Origin: Oceanidesulfovibrio marinus
GTDB taxonomy: Bacteria > Desulfobacterota > Desulfovibrionia > Desulfovibrionales > Desulfovibrionaceae
DNA: 64,000 nt
NCBI RefSeq assembly: GCF_013085545.1
Contig: NZ_CP039543.1
Span: 4,681,322 to 4,745,321 of the forward strand
Direction of reading: 5' to 3'
Shown: positions 34,190 to 43,123 of the stretch, one piece after another
Layout: the number at the start of each line of letters is the position of its first letter
How positions within the stretch are numbered: position 1 is the stretch's first letter
Notes under the pieces: model-generated
Told to the model about the DNA's origin: nothing
What the model saw: the letters and a program-made list of their open reading frames with translations, nothing else
Database searches by the model: none
Translations under genes and position numbers: made by a program

Positions 34190-34879
34190 TCAGTACGAGT
34201 AGCCGTCCAGGCAGAGCTTGAGCAGCTCCGGGTCTTGCATCTCGCACGGCTGGTGCGAGGCAAGCAGCCGCGCCAGAGCCGTTTCGTCTTCGGGCGGCGG
34301 CGCTTCGAACTCGTTCATGATCGTGCCCACGGCATTCGGGGTGTGCGCGTCGGTGTTGTACAGCCGCGTAAGGTCCCGGCCTCTGTTGGCCTGCAGGTAC
34401 AGGGCATCGTCGTCCGGGGTGTAGCGCCTGCCGATGCGGCGGTGCTGCGCCCGCAGGATGTTCACGGAGTTCATCTCGATGCCGTCCACGGCGTCCAGCA
34501 CGTGCTGAATCCTGGAGCCGTACCGCTTGGAGAAGCGGAAGGGGTGGGCGATGAAGAGAAAGACCTCGTCGCGGCGGTCCTCCAGGGCGGTGGTCAGCTC
34601 GGCAATGGAGATGAGTCGCCTGCCCACGTCGCGCAGCTCCTTGCCTATCATGACAACGTCATATCCCTCGCGTAGGGTGACCTCCATGCCGGCGTAGATT
34701 CGCAGCTGCGGGAACTGGCCCGCCAGATCGGAAATCTCGGACGGTTGCCACTGGACGTGGTGCTCGGTGATGACAATGGCGTCCAGGTTCTGGTGCAGGG
34801 CGAGCTGGCAGAGTTCCTCCGGTTCGAGGGAGGAGCAGCTGGAGTATCGTCTGGTGTGCGTATGGCAGTCGATGCGCAT
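34190..34879 (-). CDS. PHP-domain metal-dependent phosphoesterase
   Basis: A 229-residue PHP (polymerase and histidinol phosphatase) domain protein. Metal ligands are visible in the four expected places: CHTHTR at the N-terminus, ITEHHVQW near residue 40, FIAHPFR near 115, and NTDAHTPN near 188. A Glu in IYAGMEVTL completes the site. Relatives cleave phosphate esters such as nucleoside 3',5'-bisphosphates. The Met at 34879 (MRIDCHTH) is chosen because the motif starts immediately after it. The gene converges on the gene at 33668. Confidence 0.85.
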   Translation of the reverse strand: MRIDCHTHTRRYSSCSSLEPEELCQLALHQNLDAIVITEHHVQWQPSEISDLAGQFPQLRIYAGMEVTLREGYDVVMIGKELRDVGRRLISIAELTTALEDRRDEVFLFIAHPFRFSKRYGSRIQHVLDAVDGIEMNSVNILRAQHRRIGRRYTPDDDALYLQANRGRDLTRLYNTDAHTPNAVGTIMNEFEAPPPEDETALARLLASHQPCEMQDPELLKLCLDGYSY

Positions 34880-34885
34880 GTATAA

Positions 34886-34914
34886 AAAATATTGCAATGA
34901 AAACTTTTTGACAA
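34886..34914 (-). promoter_or_regulatory. Candidate sigma-70-like promoter for the PHP gene
   Basis: TTGTCA and TATTTT are 17 bases apart on the minus strand in an AT-rich patch. Transcription would start almost at the chosen ATG (34879), so the mRNA could be leaderless; no ribosome-binding site is seen. Confidence 0.35.
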
Positions 34915-35073
34915 TAATTAATATTAGTTATAAATTTTCTAGAAATACAGCTGCCGCGGGAGGCGTCCGATTCGCCGCCAAGGTCCTTATATTCCCCGGA
35001 TTTTGGGCGAGAACGCACGGGTCCGCATCCATCGACAACGTTCCCGTGATGTAGCATACAAGGTGCGCACCGT

Positions 35074-35095
35074 GCGAGCCTGGCTCGCGATTTTT
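35074..35095 (+). terminator. Small hairpin with T-run in the leader of the 35129 gene
   Basis: GCGAGC-CTG-GCTCGC is followed by GATTTTT. The stem is only 6 bp. It could act as a weak attenuator ahead of the membrane protein gene. Confidence 0.3.
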
Positions 35096-35128
35096 CCAGC
35101 ACGCAACACGCACCCCAGGGGACAAATC

Positions 35129-35407
35129 ATGGAACCCAAGGACGTTGAAAGCCTGTCCCGGAAGATAGACGAGGTCAAGGAAGAGACGGATTATCAGCTC
35201 CAGGCCTTTTTCGAAGAGACCAGGACCCTCATCCAGACCACCAAAAAGCGGTACAACCGCATCATCTACGTGCTCATTCTCCTGATTCTCTTCGAGCTGT
35301 ACTCCACATGGAAGATTTCCTCGATCCAGGACTATGCGATGCTCATGGCGCAGCATGTAACGAACTTGTACGAGAACCTCATCCAGCTGCTCATGAATAT
35401 CAAGTAA
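35129..35407 (+). CDS. Small single-TM membrane protein with coiled-coil-like N-terminus
   Basis: 92 residues. Residues 1-45 are a charged helix with heptad-like spacing (VESLSRKIDEVKEETDYQLQ). A TM helix lies at about 46-62 (IIYVLILLILFELY) and a C-terminal amphipathic tail (LYENLIQLLMNIK) follows. AGGGGAC serves as ribosome-binding site. The protein is not recognised. The AMIN-domain gene follows after 48 bases in the same direction, which suggests an envelope function. Confidence 0.65.
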   Translation: MEPKDVESLSRKIDEVKEETDYQLQAFFEETRTLIQTTKKRYNRIIYVLILLILFELYSTWKISSIQDYAMLMAQHVTNLYENLIQLLMNIK

Positions 35408-35455
35408 CAGGCAGGGGATGACTCGCCGGCACCGTTCAGACAGAGAGGTAGTTTG

Positions 35456-36334
35456 ATGAATCCGAAGATAACCTACGTCTTGCTCGGGATCATCTTCGTA
35501 GTCATGGCGCTCATCATAGTCAGCCAGGTTGTTACGAGAGAGCCTGCCATGGAGCCGGAGATTGTCGCCCCGGCCACGGAAACGGCCCCGCCGGCCAACC
35601 AGGAGCAGGCGGCTCCGGAACAGGGCGCGACCGAGCGGCAACCCATGCAGGCAAAGCAGGAAGAGCCCCAGGCCCCTGAGCAGGAGGCCGCCGCCCCCAG
35701 CATGCAGACTCCTCCCGGCGAGCAACCCGCGGCAGTGCCGTTCCGCGAGCAGCCCGCGCCCTTGGTGGCCGGGCAGAACGGCAGCGACGCCGGCAACATG
35801 ACCGGCCGCATGCCCGTCAAGACTCCTGCGCCCGAAGCGACGGCTCCGGAGCAGGCCCCGGCGGCCGTCGAGACCGCAACCACCCCGGCCCCGGTAGAGC
35901 AGACAAAGCAGACCGCGAAAGCCGGCACGAACGGGAGCCTGGCCGAAGCGGCCAAGGAAATGTCCCAGCCTGCGCCTGGCTACAAGCCAATCCAGGCCAA
36001 GGACCTGAAGCACGAGAACACGCTGCGGCTGGTGTCCGCAACGGCCAAGGACGGCGGCGTGGTCATCACCTTCAAGGCGGACAAGCCCATCGGCCGCTAC
36101 AAGTACTTCACCCTGACCGAGCCCTCGCGGCTGGTTGTGGACCTGATCGGCGAGTGGGAGCAGAAGAGCCCCGGCGTGAAGGTGCCGCAGAACGAGCTGT
36201 TGAGCCGGGTGCGGTTCGGCCGGCACGACAACAAGCTGCGCATCGTGGCCGACCTTTCGACCACGGAGTACGCCGAGCCGGTGGTGAAGCAGGAGCCGGA
36301 CACCCAGCTCGTGATCACCCTGACCAAGAAGTAG
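35456..36334 (+). CDS. Membrane-anchored AMIN-domain protein
   Basis: A 292-residue protein with an N-terminal signal anchor (TYVLLGIIFVVMALIIVSQVV), a long Pro/Ala/Glu/Gln-rich linker (residues ~30-175), and a C-terminal AMIN-type domain of about 105 residues (LRLVSATAKDGGVVITFKAD then RLVVDLIGEW). AMIN domains target periplasmic proteins to the cell wall or secretin complexes (as in AmiC and PilQ). The linker would span the periplasm. The ATG at 35456 is preferred over TTG 3 bases earlier (ribosome-binding site GAGAGG). Confidence 0.8.
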   Translation: MNPKITYVLLGIIFVVMALIIVSQVVTREPAMEPEIVAPATETAPPANQEQAAPEQGATERQPMQAKQEEPQAPEQEAAAPSMQTPPGEQPAAVPFREQPAPLVAGQNGSDAGNMTGRMPVKTPAPEATAPEQAPAAVETATTPAPVEQTKQTAKAGTNGSLAEAAKEMSQPAPGYKPIQAKDLKHENTLRLVSATAKDGGVVITFKADKPIGRYKYFTLTEPSRLVVDLIGEWEQKSPGVKVPQNELLSRVRFGRHDNKLRIVADLSTTEYAEPVVKQEPDTQLVITLTKK

Positions 36335-36418
36335 AGTCGTCTTTTCGGAGTACGGCGCGGTCCTGCCTGCAAGCAAGGGGATCGCGCCGCTTTGATGCGC
36401 GGCGTGTGAACCTGAGCC

Positions 36419-37570
36419 TTACTCCGCGCAGGCCGCTGCGGCCCAGCCCGGCATGGCCGAGCGCATGAAGCCGCGGTCGATGTAGTCCTTGAGCAGCATG
36501 AACAGCCGGCTGCGCAACGCGACGCCCCATTTGTTGAAGACGGCGCTGCCGTCGCCCAGGTTGTAGAGCAGCATGAAGCGCTGTTGTGGGGTGAAGGTCT
36601 TCAGCGCGCCGCTGTCCACCAGGGTCGTCTCGATGTTGTCGGCCAGAAGAGGCCCTTCCCGCACGGCGTGCACCCCCACGCGGGGAATGACCTCCCCGCC
36701 CGGACACACACAGTCCCCGCCGCCCAGAAGCTCGGGAAAGTCCGGGCAACGCAGGTGGTCGTCCACCTCCAACCCGCCGTCACTCCCCACAGGCAGACCG
36801 GAGTCCTTGAACACGGACGGAGCGCTGGTGCCCAGAGCCAGCACCACGATATTGGCCGGATGAACCCGGCCGGAGTCCGTGCGCACACCCTCGGCCGTGA
36901 TCTCCTCGGCCCGCTCGCCCTCCATGATGGCTACGCCGTGCGCATGCAGCGCGTTGGCGGCAATGCGCCGGGCCGCGGCAGGGGCGTTGTGCAGCACCTT
37001 GGAGCCGGCGATCAGCGTGAGGTCCAACAGCTTTGAAGCATCGTTGCGCTGGGCCAGGGTGACGAGGTTGCCGCTCATCTCTACCCCGGCCGGACCGCCG
37101 CCAACCACCACGACGCGGACGGTTTCCTGCTCCGCAAACATCCGTACGACCATGTCGTGCAGCCTGTTCACATTCTGGATCGGCTTGACCTTGAAGACCG
37201 CCGGGCCGGCGTCCATGCCGGGCAGGGAGACGATCTCGCTGCCGATGTTGAAGGAGGCCACGTCGTAGGGCAGTGTCGCGCCCGAAGCGAGGACGAGCTC
37301 CCGCCGCGTGGCGCGTATGATGGTCACTGTATCTTCCAGAAACTCGCCGCCGGCCAGCTCGACGATGCAGCGCATTGGGAACCGGGCCTCCTTGAGAGCG
37401 TAGCGGCCGCTCAGCAGGCCGGGGGCCATGCCGGAGTAGTAGTGGAAGGGGGCGGGACCGACAACGGTGACCTGGACCCCGGCTTCGATGAGCTTGGGCA
37501 GCCGGGCGAGGATGGGTAGGTGGGCGTGTCCTGCGCCGAGCAGGACCAGGCGTTTGCCGCGCATGGGCAT
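36419..37570 (-). CDS. FAD/NAD(P)-dependent oxidoreductase (NDH-2-like)
   Basis: A 383-residue flavoprotein of the pyridine nucleotide-disulfide oxidoreductase type. The FAD dinucleotide-binding motif is near the N-terminus (LVLLGAGHAHLPIL), the NAD-binding motif near residue 165 (VVVVGGGPAGVEMSGNL), and the second FAD motif is ELLGGGDCV. It resembles type-II NADH dehydrogenases and the FAD proteins sometimes fused to SelD. It lacks the redox-active CxxxxC. The ATG at 37570 is chosen because AGGAG lies 8 bases upstream. No obvious operon partner. Confidence 0.8.
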   Translation of the reverse strand: MPMRGKRLVLLGAGHAHLPILARLPKLIEAGVQVTVVGPAPFHYYSGMAPGLLSGRYALKEARFPMRCIVELAGGEFLEDTVTIIRATRRELVLASGATLPYDVASFNIGSEIVSLPGMDAGPAVFKVKPIQNVNRLHDMVVRMFAEQETVRVVVVGGGPAGVEMSGNLVTLAQRNDASKLLDLTLIAGSKVLHNAPAAARRIAANALHAHGVAIMEGERAEEITAEGVRTDSGRVHPANIVVLALGTSAPSVFKDSGLPVGSDGGLEVDDHLRCPDFPELLGGGDCVCPGGEVIPRVGVHAVREGPLLADNIETTLVDSGALKTFTPQQRFMLLYNLGDGSAVFNKWGVALRSRLFMLLKDYIDRGFMRSAMPGWAAAACAE

Positions 37571-37703
37571 GGGGGAAACTCCTGAGAAGGGTTTCGGGCG
37601 GATCATCCAGCCGGCATTGTAATCAAACAGGCGGCCGGCGCAAGGCCCGTGCGAAGTCCTGGATAAATTCTTAGGGCAAAGATTGAAGAAATGCCTCCAG
37701 CGG

Positions 37704-37752
37704 CCAGGAGAACAATGTTCCCCTGGAGGGAGCCCGAGGGCAAAGCCCTCGG
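37704..37752. repeat. Pair of palindromes upstream of the PII gene
   Basis: Two adjacent hairpins: 37704-37726 (CCAGG-x-GAAC / GTTC-x-CCTGG, one mismatch) and 37734-37752 (CCGAGGGC / GCCCTCGG around AAA). The second has the same 8-bp arms as a palindrome at 63057 with a different loop. A related imperfect copy lies at 46994-47016. Confidence 0.6.
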
Positions 37753-37926
37753 ATCACATTTGGCGAGCCAGGGCAGTATCCAACTGGTGGCGATGAAAGC
37801 GCCAGCCCGGGTGCGATTGCCGCCACGGCGCTCGTGATGGCGCAAGCGGATTGCCCGGAGGCGGGGAATGGCGTACGATCCGCCGTCCGGAACAATCCGA
37901 ACCAATCTACCGCGAGGTCGCCGACA

Positions 37927-38265
37927 ATGAAGAAAATCGAAATAATCATGCGTCCGTTCCGCATGGAGAATGTCAAGCAGGCACTTGCCGATCTAGGCAT
38001 CCAGGGCATGACCGTTGCCGAGGCCAAGGGCTTCGGCCGCCAGGGCGGCAGAAAGGAGCACTACCGCGGCGCCGAGCAGCATGTGGAGTTCGTGTCCAAG
38101 GTGAAGATAGAGGTGGTGGTGGACGACGCCGTGCTGGACCAGGCCGTGGACGCGATCATCAACGCCGCCAGGACCGGACAGGTGGGGGATGGAAAGATTT
38201 TCATCTACCCGGTGGAGGAGGCGATCCGCATCCGCACCGGGGACCGCGGCACGGAGGCGTTGTAG
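37927..38265 (+). CDS. glnB: PII nitrogen-regulatory protein with Gln at the usual uridylylation position
   Basis: A 112-residue PII trimer subunit. The ATG at 37927 begins the canonical MKKIEIIMRPF. The T-loop (GFGRQGGRKEHYRGAEQHV), B-loop (AARTGQVGDGKIF) and C-loop (RIRTGDRG) are intact, so ATP, ADP and 2-oxoglutarate binding should be kept. Residue 51, the Tyr that GlnD uridylylates in enterobacterial GlnB (in YRGAEY), is Gln51 here. Modification by the classical route is therefore unlikely. No amtB, glnA or glnK partner is adjacent; the usual linked transporter is absent from the window. Confidence 0.92.
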   Translation: MKKIEIIMRPFRMENVKQALADLGIQGMTVAEAKGFGRQGGRKEHYRGAEQHVEFVSKVKIEVVVDDAVLDQAVDAIINAARTGQVGDGKIFIYPVEEAIRIRTGDRGTEAL

Positions 38266-38478
38266 CCAGTTTCGGCGTATGCCTGAAGATTGTCGGGTCA
38301 GGGGGGAGAATGTCCCCGGATGGCCGGGCGAAACCGCAGCCCGGGTGTGGTTTTTCTGGACGGCGTTCTGCGAGGAATATCGTTAGACTACGGCCCGAAC
38401 AGATTACTGCTGCCCGACAACGGTAATCGACGTGGCAATGAGTGCTTCAAAGCCTGCGCGTGCAAATCAGCGCGGCAA

Positions 38479-39045
38479 TCAGCTTGGCTTGTGGGAGAGG
38501 GCGCCCGGCTGGACACACCAGTGTTTTACGCGGGTCCGGCGGATGGTGTGCTGCAGCTCCAGCTGGCTCTGCTCGCACGTGGCTCCCACGGCAACCTCGT
38601 CCTTGCGAACGCGCATGCGCACCAGGCGGCAGCGCAGGCAGACCGAGCGGTTCTTTTCCGGCAGGGAGAAGAGCACCTCGAAGTCCTTGTCGATGTCGTC
38701 CTCCAGCAGCATGGCGCCGAGCTCCCGCGAAAAAAGCACCTGCACGCCGCTGAAGGAAAGATCGTGGATGGAGCAGGAGAGGTACCGGCTGCGGCTCCTG
38801 TTGCGGTTGCAGAACTGCGCCACGGCGTCGCGCTGGAGCCCGTATCGTGGGAAGAGCCGCCGGTCCCGGCCGGCGTAGTGCTCGCTGCTTTGTGCGTCCC
38901 TTGGCCTGGCTGCGCCGTCGCTGGTCGGCCTGGCGATGCCGTTGTGGTGCATCCCGTGGGCTGCGGCAGAGGGTTCGGGCTCGTCGTGGACGCTTTTTTC
39001 CTGGGGCTCCGCCGACCCGGAAGGTGCGGTTTTTCGATACGGCAT
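38479..39045 (-). CDS. PilZ-domain protein (cyclic di-GMP binding)
   Basis: A 188-residue soluble protein. The first ~65 residues are Ser/Ala/Glu-rich and probably disordered. The PilZ domain follows with the RxxxR motif in RRLFPRYGLQRD and the second motif IHDLSFSGVQVLF (D-x-S-x-x-G), so cyclic di-GMP binding is expected. The Met at 39045 is chosen for its ACGAGG ribosome-binding site; an ATG 15 bases upstream is possible. The target is unknown. Confidence 0.8.
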   Translation of the reverse strand: MPYRKTAPSGSAEPQEKSVHDEPEPSAAAHGMHHNGIARPTSDGAARPRDAQSSEHYAGRDRRLFPRYGLQRDAVAQFCNRNRSRSRYLSCSIHDLSFSGVQVLFSRELGAMLLEDDIDKDFEVLFSLPEKNRSVCLRCRLVRMRVRKDEVAVGATCEQSQLELQHTIRRTRVKHWCVQPGALSHKPS

Positions 39046-39872
39046 GTGCAACCTCGTCATGCTGTTGGGGAATATGGCCCGCAGATGAAAAAGAAGCGGG
39101 CGGAATCGCGCGGACACAATACGAGAAGGGGTGAGGATGCAAATTTGTAAAACTTGATGGATTCTACTGAAACGCTGCAGAATGGCAACAAAAAAATATG
39201 GCGAAATTTACTACCAACACAATGATGTTGTTGCACAGGCTCAATTTCTATCCGCTATCCATACCCGGCTGGTTTGAAGCGTCCGACAAATCCACACCAG
39301 AAGCGCCGATAGAGAGCGGGCGGTCCCCCTATGTGCCCGGTGTTGTGGCAGGTTCAGGCAGGCCGCGGCAGGCATCGGGGTTCCCAAGGTCGTCTTGCTT
39401 GCCATAGAGCCCATGGGCGAGGGCAGCGGCCTCTTCTTCAGCCCCGTAGCTTGCGTCATGCTGACCGCTTTGGGCGGCAGCCTCCATTGCATAGCCATCA
39501 AACCACCCCTCAGGCGCGTATGGGGCGGCGATGACGATCCTCGGCGCGCGATCCCCTGAGCTATACGACAAACACGTTACGGGTGGGCACATTGCGCAAG
39601 GCTGTGTTCGCATCGTCACGCCCGTGGGGCAGGGTGCGGCCGGCGGCGTCCTGGACTTTTGCGGAGAAGTTGTCGTGAATACAGGCACAGTTATGAAACA
39701 AAAACGGAGTAAGGCGGTAGGAAAATGTGGCTGTAATACCGCTCCGAACCGCGCCGGACAAGGGAAAGGTGGTGCTGGACACACAACCTCTTAGCACGTA
39801 ACAAACTTGTCAATCTTGTGTTTTCCGGCTAATGAATCACCACTTTTTCCCATGCAGAAGAAGGAGGCCAGA
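39046..39872. other. Long non-coding or degenerate region
   Basis: About 830 bases between the PilZ gene and the zinc-ribbon gene. The first ~150 bases are AT-rich; the rest is GC-rich. No convincing intact gene was found on either strand. Minus-strand fragments between 39331 and 39720 look like protein but shift frame, suggesting a relic. Confidence 0.55.
39331..39720 (-). pseudogene. Possible frameshifted gene relic
   Basis: On the minus strand one frame reads protein-like text (SAKVQDAAGRTLPHGRDDAN) and stops. Another frame continues about 20 bases on with IVIAAPYAPEGWFDGYAMEA and a Glu/Ala-rich end. A single frame change would join them. The family is not recognised. The evidence is compositional only. 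Confidence 0.2.
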
Positions 39873-40046
39873 ATGGCCGAGAAGAAGCGCGAAAAGAGAG
39901 AACGTTCGGAAGCCGCCGAGGTGATGTGTCCCAAGTGCGGCAAGACCGAGATTGTGTATATCCCTCAGGAAGAAGTCCCCATGTGCCCCATCTGCAAGCG
40001 GCAGATGGTCATCAAGGAGCTGCTGACCGAGGGAAAATCGTATTAG
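39873..40046 (+). CDS. Small zinc-ribbon protein
   Basis: 57 residues: a charged start (MAEKKREKRERSEAAEV), then a two-pair zinc ribbon CPKC at residues 19-22 and CPIC at 39-42 or so, ending QMVIKELLTEGKSY. The ATG at 39873 has AAGGAGG 5 bases upstream; an ATG 21 bases earlier lacks spacing. Such rubredoxin-like ribbons are common in Desulfovibrio, function unknown. It lies 78 bases ahead of an amino-acid ABC transporter. Confidence 0.75.
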   Translation: MAEKKREKRERSEAAEVMCPKCGKTEIVYIPQEEVPMCPICKRQMVIKELLTEGKSY

Positions 40047-40124
40047 GACCCAGCTCCGGCAGCGGTTCGGCCGGAGTTGAAGACACGCGGCGACGCATCA
40101 CAACAATTCTTATCTGGAGGGGAT

Positions 40125-40943
40125 ATGAAACGCATTCTCGCACTGACCGTGGCGTTCCTGCTGGTAGCATCCACGGCGTTCGCGGCCGACATCGATCTGG
40201 CCAAAAAGTCCACCATTGAGAGCATCCTGCAGGCCGGCAAGCTCCGCGTCGGTTTCGAGTCCGGCTACATGCCGTTCGAGATGACCGACACCAAGGGCGA
40301 GTTCGTGGGCTTCGATATCGACATGGCCAAAGAAATGGCCAAGGCCATGGGCGTGGAGTTCGAGCCTGTGAACACCGCCTGGGACGGCATCATCCCCGCG
40401 CTGCTCACCAACAAGTTCGACATCATCATGAGCGGCATGACCGTGACCCAGGAGCGCAACCTCAAGATCAACTTCGCCGACCCCTACATCATCGTCGGCC
40501 AGACCATCATTCTCAGCCCCTCCGTGAAGGACGAGGTCAAGTCCTACCGCGATCTCAACGATCCCAAGTACATCGTGACCTCCAAGCTGGGCACCACCGG
40601 CGAGCAGTCCGTCAAGCGGATGATCCCCAAGTGCACCTACAAGTCCTTTGAGACCGAGCAGGAAGCGGCCCTCGAAGTGCTCAACGGCAAGGCCCAGGCG
40701 TTTGTCTACGACCTGCCGTACTGCGTGGTTTTCATGGCCCAGCAGGGCGCCTCCGGCGGCCTCATCCTCCTGGACAAGCCCTTCACCTACGAGCCTCTGG
40801 CCTGGGCCATCAACAAAGGCGACCCGGACTTCATGAACTGGCTGAACAACTTCCTCCTTCAGCTCAAGAACGACGGCCGTTACGACATGATCTACAACAA
40901 GTGGATCAAGTCCACCGACTGGATCAAAGAAGTACAGCAGTAG
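40125..40943 (+). CDS. Polar amino-acid ABC transporter, substrate-binding protein
   Basis: A 272-residue periplasmic binding protein (SBP_bac_3 family). A signal peptide (LALTVAFLLVASTAFA) is followed by the mature domain. Ligand-site segments are RVGFESGYMPFEM, FVGFDIDMAKEMAKAMG, IIMSGMTVTQERN (with the carboxylate-binding Arg), and the hinge DLPYCVVFM. The ATG at 40125 has GGAGGGG upstream. It is the first gene of the SBP-permease-ATPase operon. The specificity (Gln, Glu, Arg or others) is not clear from sequence. Confidence 0.9.
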   Translation: MKRILALTVAFLLVASTAFAADIDLAKKSTIESILQAGKLRVGFESGYMPFEMTDTKGEFVGFDIDMAKEMAKAMGVEFEPVNTAWDGIIPALLTNKFDIIMSGMTVTQERNLKINFADPYIIVGQTIILSPSVKDEVKSYRDLNDPKYIVTSKLGTTGEQSVKRMIPKCTYKSFETEQEAALEVLNGKAQAFVYDLPYCVVFMAQQGASGGLILLDKPFTYEPLAWAINKGDPDFMNWLNNFLLQLKNDGRYDMIYNKWIKSTDWIKEVQQ

Positions 40944-40957
40944 CGTGAAAATACAGG

Positions 40958-40992
40958 GCGGGGCAGCCGAAAGGCGGCCCCGCTCACTTTTT
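40958..40992 (+). terminator. Attenuating hairpin between binding protein and permease genes
   Basis: An 11-bp stem with one mismatch (GCGGGGCAGCC / GGCGGCCCCGC around GAAA) is followed by TCACTTTTT. Placed 15 bases after the binding-protein stop, it would lower expression of the permease and ATPase relative to the binding protein. Confidence 0.75.
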
Positions 40993-41048
40993 GTTCAAGA
41001 CGCGCCCTTTGCTGCGGCGCATGGCTCCAATCGGGGACGACACGACTC

Positions 41049-42059
41049 ATGAAACCCTTATCGGGAATTAGCGTACGGCGAACCCGCGGCTATTACCTCT
41101 TTTGGAAGTCCTTCTTCTTCGTGATGGTATTCGTCCTGCTGGGCGGGATCTACTACGCCACGAAGCAGGTGGACTACAACTGGCGCTGGTACAGGGTGCC
41201 GCGGTATTTCTACTACCAGGACAACGTGGAGATCACCTCGGCCGACGCCGGAAGCATCTCCCAGATCGAGCAGGCAGACGGCAAGACTATCGTCACCGTG
41301 TCCGGCCAGGGCTTCACCGAAGATTACGAGCTCCCGCCCAAGGCCAAGTTGCGGATGGGCAGGGGGGATCTCGTATTTCCCGGCGATGTCCTCGGCTCCT
41401 ACAAGGTGGGCAAACCCGGCATTCTGATCATTGGTCTGCTGACAACGCTCAAGGTCTCGTTCCTGGGCATCATCGCCGGCATTATCATCGGCCTGTTCGC
41501 CGGACTGGCGCGGCTTTCGGAGAATCCGGCCCTGAAGTGGGCGTCCATCACGTACATCGAGCTCATACGCGGCTCGCCGCTGCTGGTGCAGATCTTCATC
41601 TGGTACTTCGTGTTCGGCACCCTGGTGAACCAGCTTCTGGCCCCGACCGGGTTGCCGCAGATCCCGCCGTTGTGGTTCGGCGTGGCCTCCCTGGCCACGT
41701 TCGCCGGAGCCTACATCGCAGAGATCGTGCGCGCCGGCATCCAGTCCATCCACCGCGGCCAGGTGGAGGCGGCCCGCTCCCTGGGCATGAACGCCGCGCA
41801 GTGCATGCGCTACGTGGTGCTGCCGCAGGCCTTCAAACGCATCCTGCCGCCCCTTGCCGGCCAGTTCATCAGCCTGGTCAAGGATTCATCCCTGCTCGGT
41901 CTCATCGCCATCCGCGAGCTGACCAAGGCAACGCGCGAGGTCATCACCACAAGCCTGATGCCCTTCGAACTCTGGATCGTCTGCGCGATTCTCTACCTTG
42001 TGCTCACGTTCGCCCTGTCCATGCTGCTGCAGTGGATGGAGAGGAAAATGGTGTCCTGA
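41049..42059 (+). CDS. Polar amino-acid ABC transporter permease with extracytoplasmic insertion
   Basis: A 336-residue permease. It is longer than the usual 215-240 residues because an N-terminal TM helix (~20-38) is followed by a soluble region of about 80 residues (45-125; for example [19 protein letters not shown]), probably periplasmic. The conventional core follows from ~residue 128 ([33 protein letters not shown], and the [20 protein letters not shown] loop that contacts the ATPase). Its stop overlaps the ATPase start (TGATG). Confidence 0.9.
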   Translation: MKPLSGISVRRTRGYYLFWKSFFFVMVFVLLGGIYYATKQVDYNWRWYRVPRYFYYQDNVEITSADAGSISQIEQADGKTIVTVSGQGFTEDYELPPKAKLRMGRGDLVFPGDVLGSYKVGKPGILIIGLLTTLKVSFLGIIAGIIIGLFAGLARLSENPALKWASITYIELIRGSPLLVQIFIWYFVFGTLVNQLLAPTGLPQIPPLWFGVASLATFAGAYIAEIVRAGIQSIHRGQVEAARSLGMNAAQCMRYVVLPQAFKRILPPLAGQFISLVKDSSLLGLIAIRELTKATREVITTSLMPFELWIVCAILYLVLTFALSMLLQWMERKMVS

Positions 42060-42790
42060 TGATTGAAGTCAAAAACATCAACAAATACTTCTACACGCCG
42101 GAAAAGGTCCACGCGCTCAAGGACGTTTCCACCACGGTGGAGGCCGGCGAGGTGGTCGTGGTCATCGGTCCTTCCGGATCGGGCAAATCCACCTTCCTGC
42201 GCTGCCTGAACAGGCTGGAGTACGCCGACGAGGGGCAGATCCTCATCGAAGGCGTCGATATTCTCGACTCCAAGACCAACATCAACAAGGTCCGCGCCGA
42301 CGTAGGCATGGTCTTCCAGTCCTTCAACCTCTTTCCGCACATGAGTGTGCTGGAGAACCTGACCATCGCGCAGCAGGTGGTGCGCAAACGCGGCAGGAAG
42401 GAAGCGGAAAAGAAGGCCATGGGCCTGCTGGAAAAGGTGGGCATCCACCAGAAATCCCAGGTCTACCCGGACCAGCTCTCCGGCGGACAACAGCAGCGCG
42501 TGGCCATTGCCCGCGCCCTGTGCATGGACCCCAAGGTGATGCTCTTTGACGAGCCCACCTCGGCCCTGGACCCGGAGATGATCGGCGAGGTTCTGGACGT
42601 CATGAAGACTCTGGGCAAGGAAGGCATGACCATGGTGGTGGTGACCCACGAGATGGGCTTTGCCCGCGAGGTGGCCGACCGCGTCATGTTCATGGACCAC
42701 GGCGCCATTGTGGAGGTGGGCACGCCGGAGCACTTCTTCGTCAACCCGGAGAACGAGCGCACCAAGCTCTTCCTGAGCCAGATCCTGTAG
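42059..42790 (+). CDS. glnQ: Polar amino-acid ABC transporter ATP-binding protein
   Basis: A 243-residue ABC ATPase of the GlnQ/HisP type: Walker [11 protein letters not shown]-loop [10 protein letters not shown], signature [15 protein letters not shown], Walker [13 protein letters not shown], and switch VTHEMGFA. It overlaps the permease stop by one base and is followed by a terminator. It completes the transporter. Confidence 0.93.
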   Translation: MIEVKNINKYFYTPEKVHALKDVSTTVEAGEVVVVIGPSGSGKSTFLRCLNRLEYADEGQILIEGVDILDSKTNINKVRADVGMVFQSFNLFPHMSVLENLTIAQQVVRKRGRKEAEKKAMGLLEKVGIHQKSQVYPDQLSGGQQQRVAIARALCMDPKVMLFDEPTSALDPEMIGEVLDVMKTLGKEGMTMVVVTHEMGFAREVADRVMFMDHGAIVEVGTPEHFFVNPENERTKLFLSQIL

Positions 42791-42853
42791 GCGCGACGCG
42801 CATCCCGCACTTCGACAGTACGCAAGCACACAGTTACGCAATTGCGCAATCAA

Positions 42854-42885
42854 GGCGCCGGCTCCTCGGAACCGGCGCTTTTTTT
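42854..42885 (+). terminator. Rho-independent terminator after the amino-acid transporter operon
   Basis: A GC-rich stem (GCGCCGG-x-TCC / GGA-x-CCGGCGC) is followed by seven T, about 65 bases after the ATPase stop. Confidence 0.85.
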
Positions 42886-43123
42886 GCGCATGGGGGCAGG
42901 GGGCGGCGTAACACGGCCGCCGCACAGCTTCGATGGAGTGGATGGTGTCATCATCCTGGACTGACAGGCGATTTGGAGTGTCCTGTCCATGCGGGCAGGG
43001 GACAGGTTCCTGAGCATCGTGTCCGGCACCCCTGAAAAATACGCGGTATCTTCACAGGGTCGTCACGTTTCCGCCACCAGGACGCCGCGAATCCAGGTAC
43101 TATGAAAGAAGCAGGGGGCCACC

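Noticed and set aside
39551-39569. tRNA-like string on the minus strand (GTATAGCTCAGGGGAT)
   Set aside because: It resembles a D-arm, but no anticodon or T arm with matching acceptor stem follows at tRNA distance.
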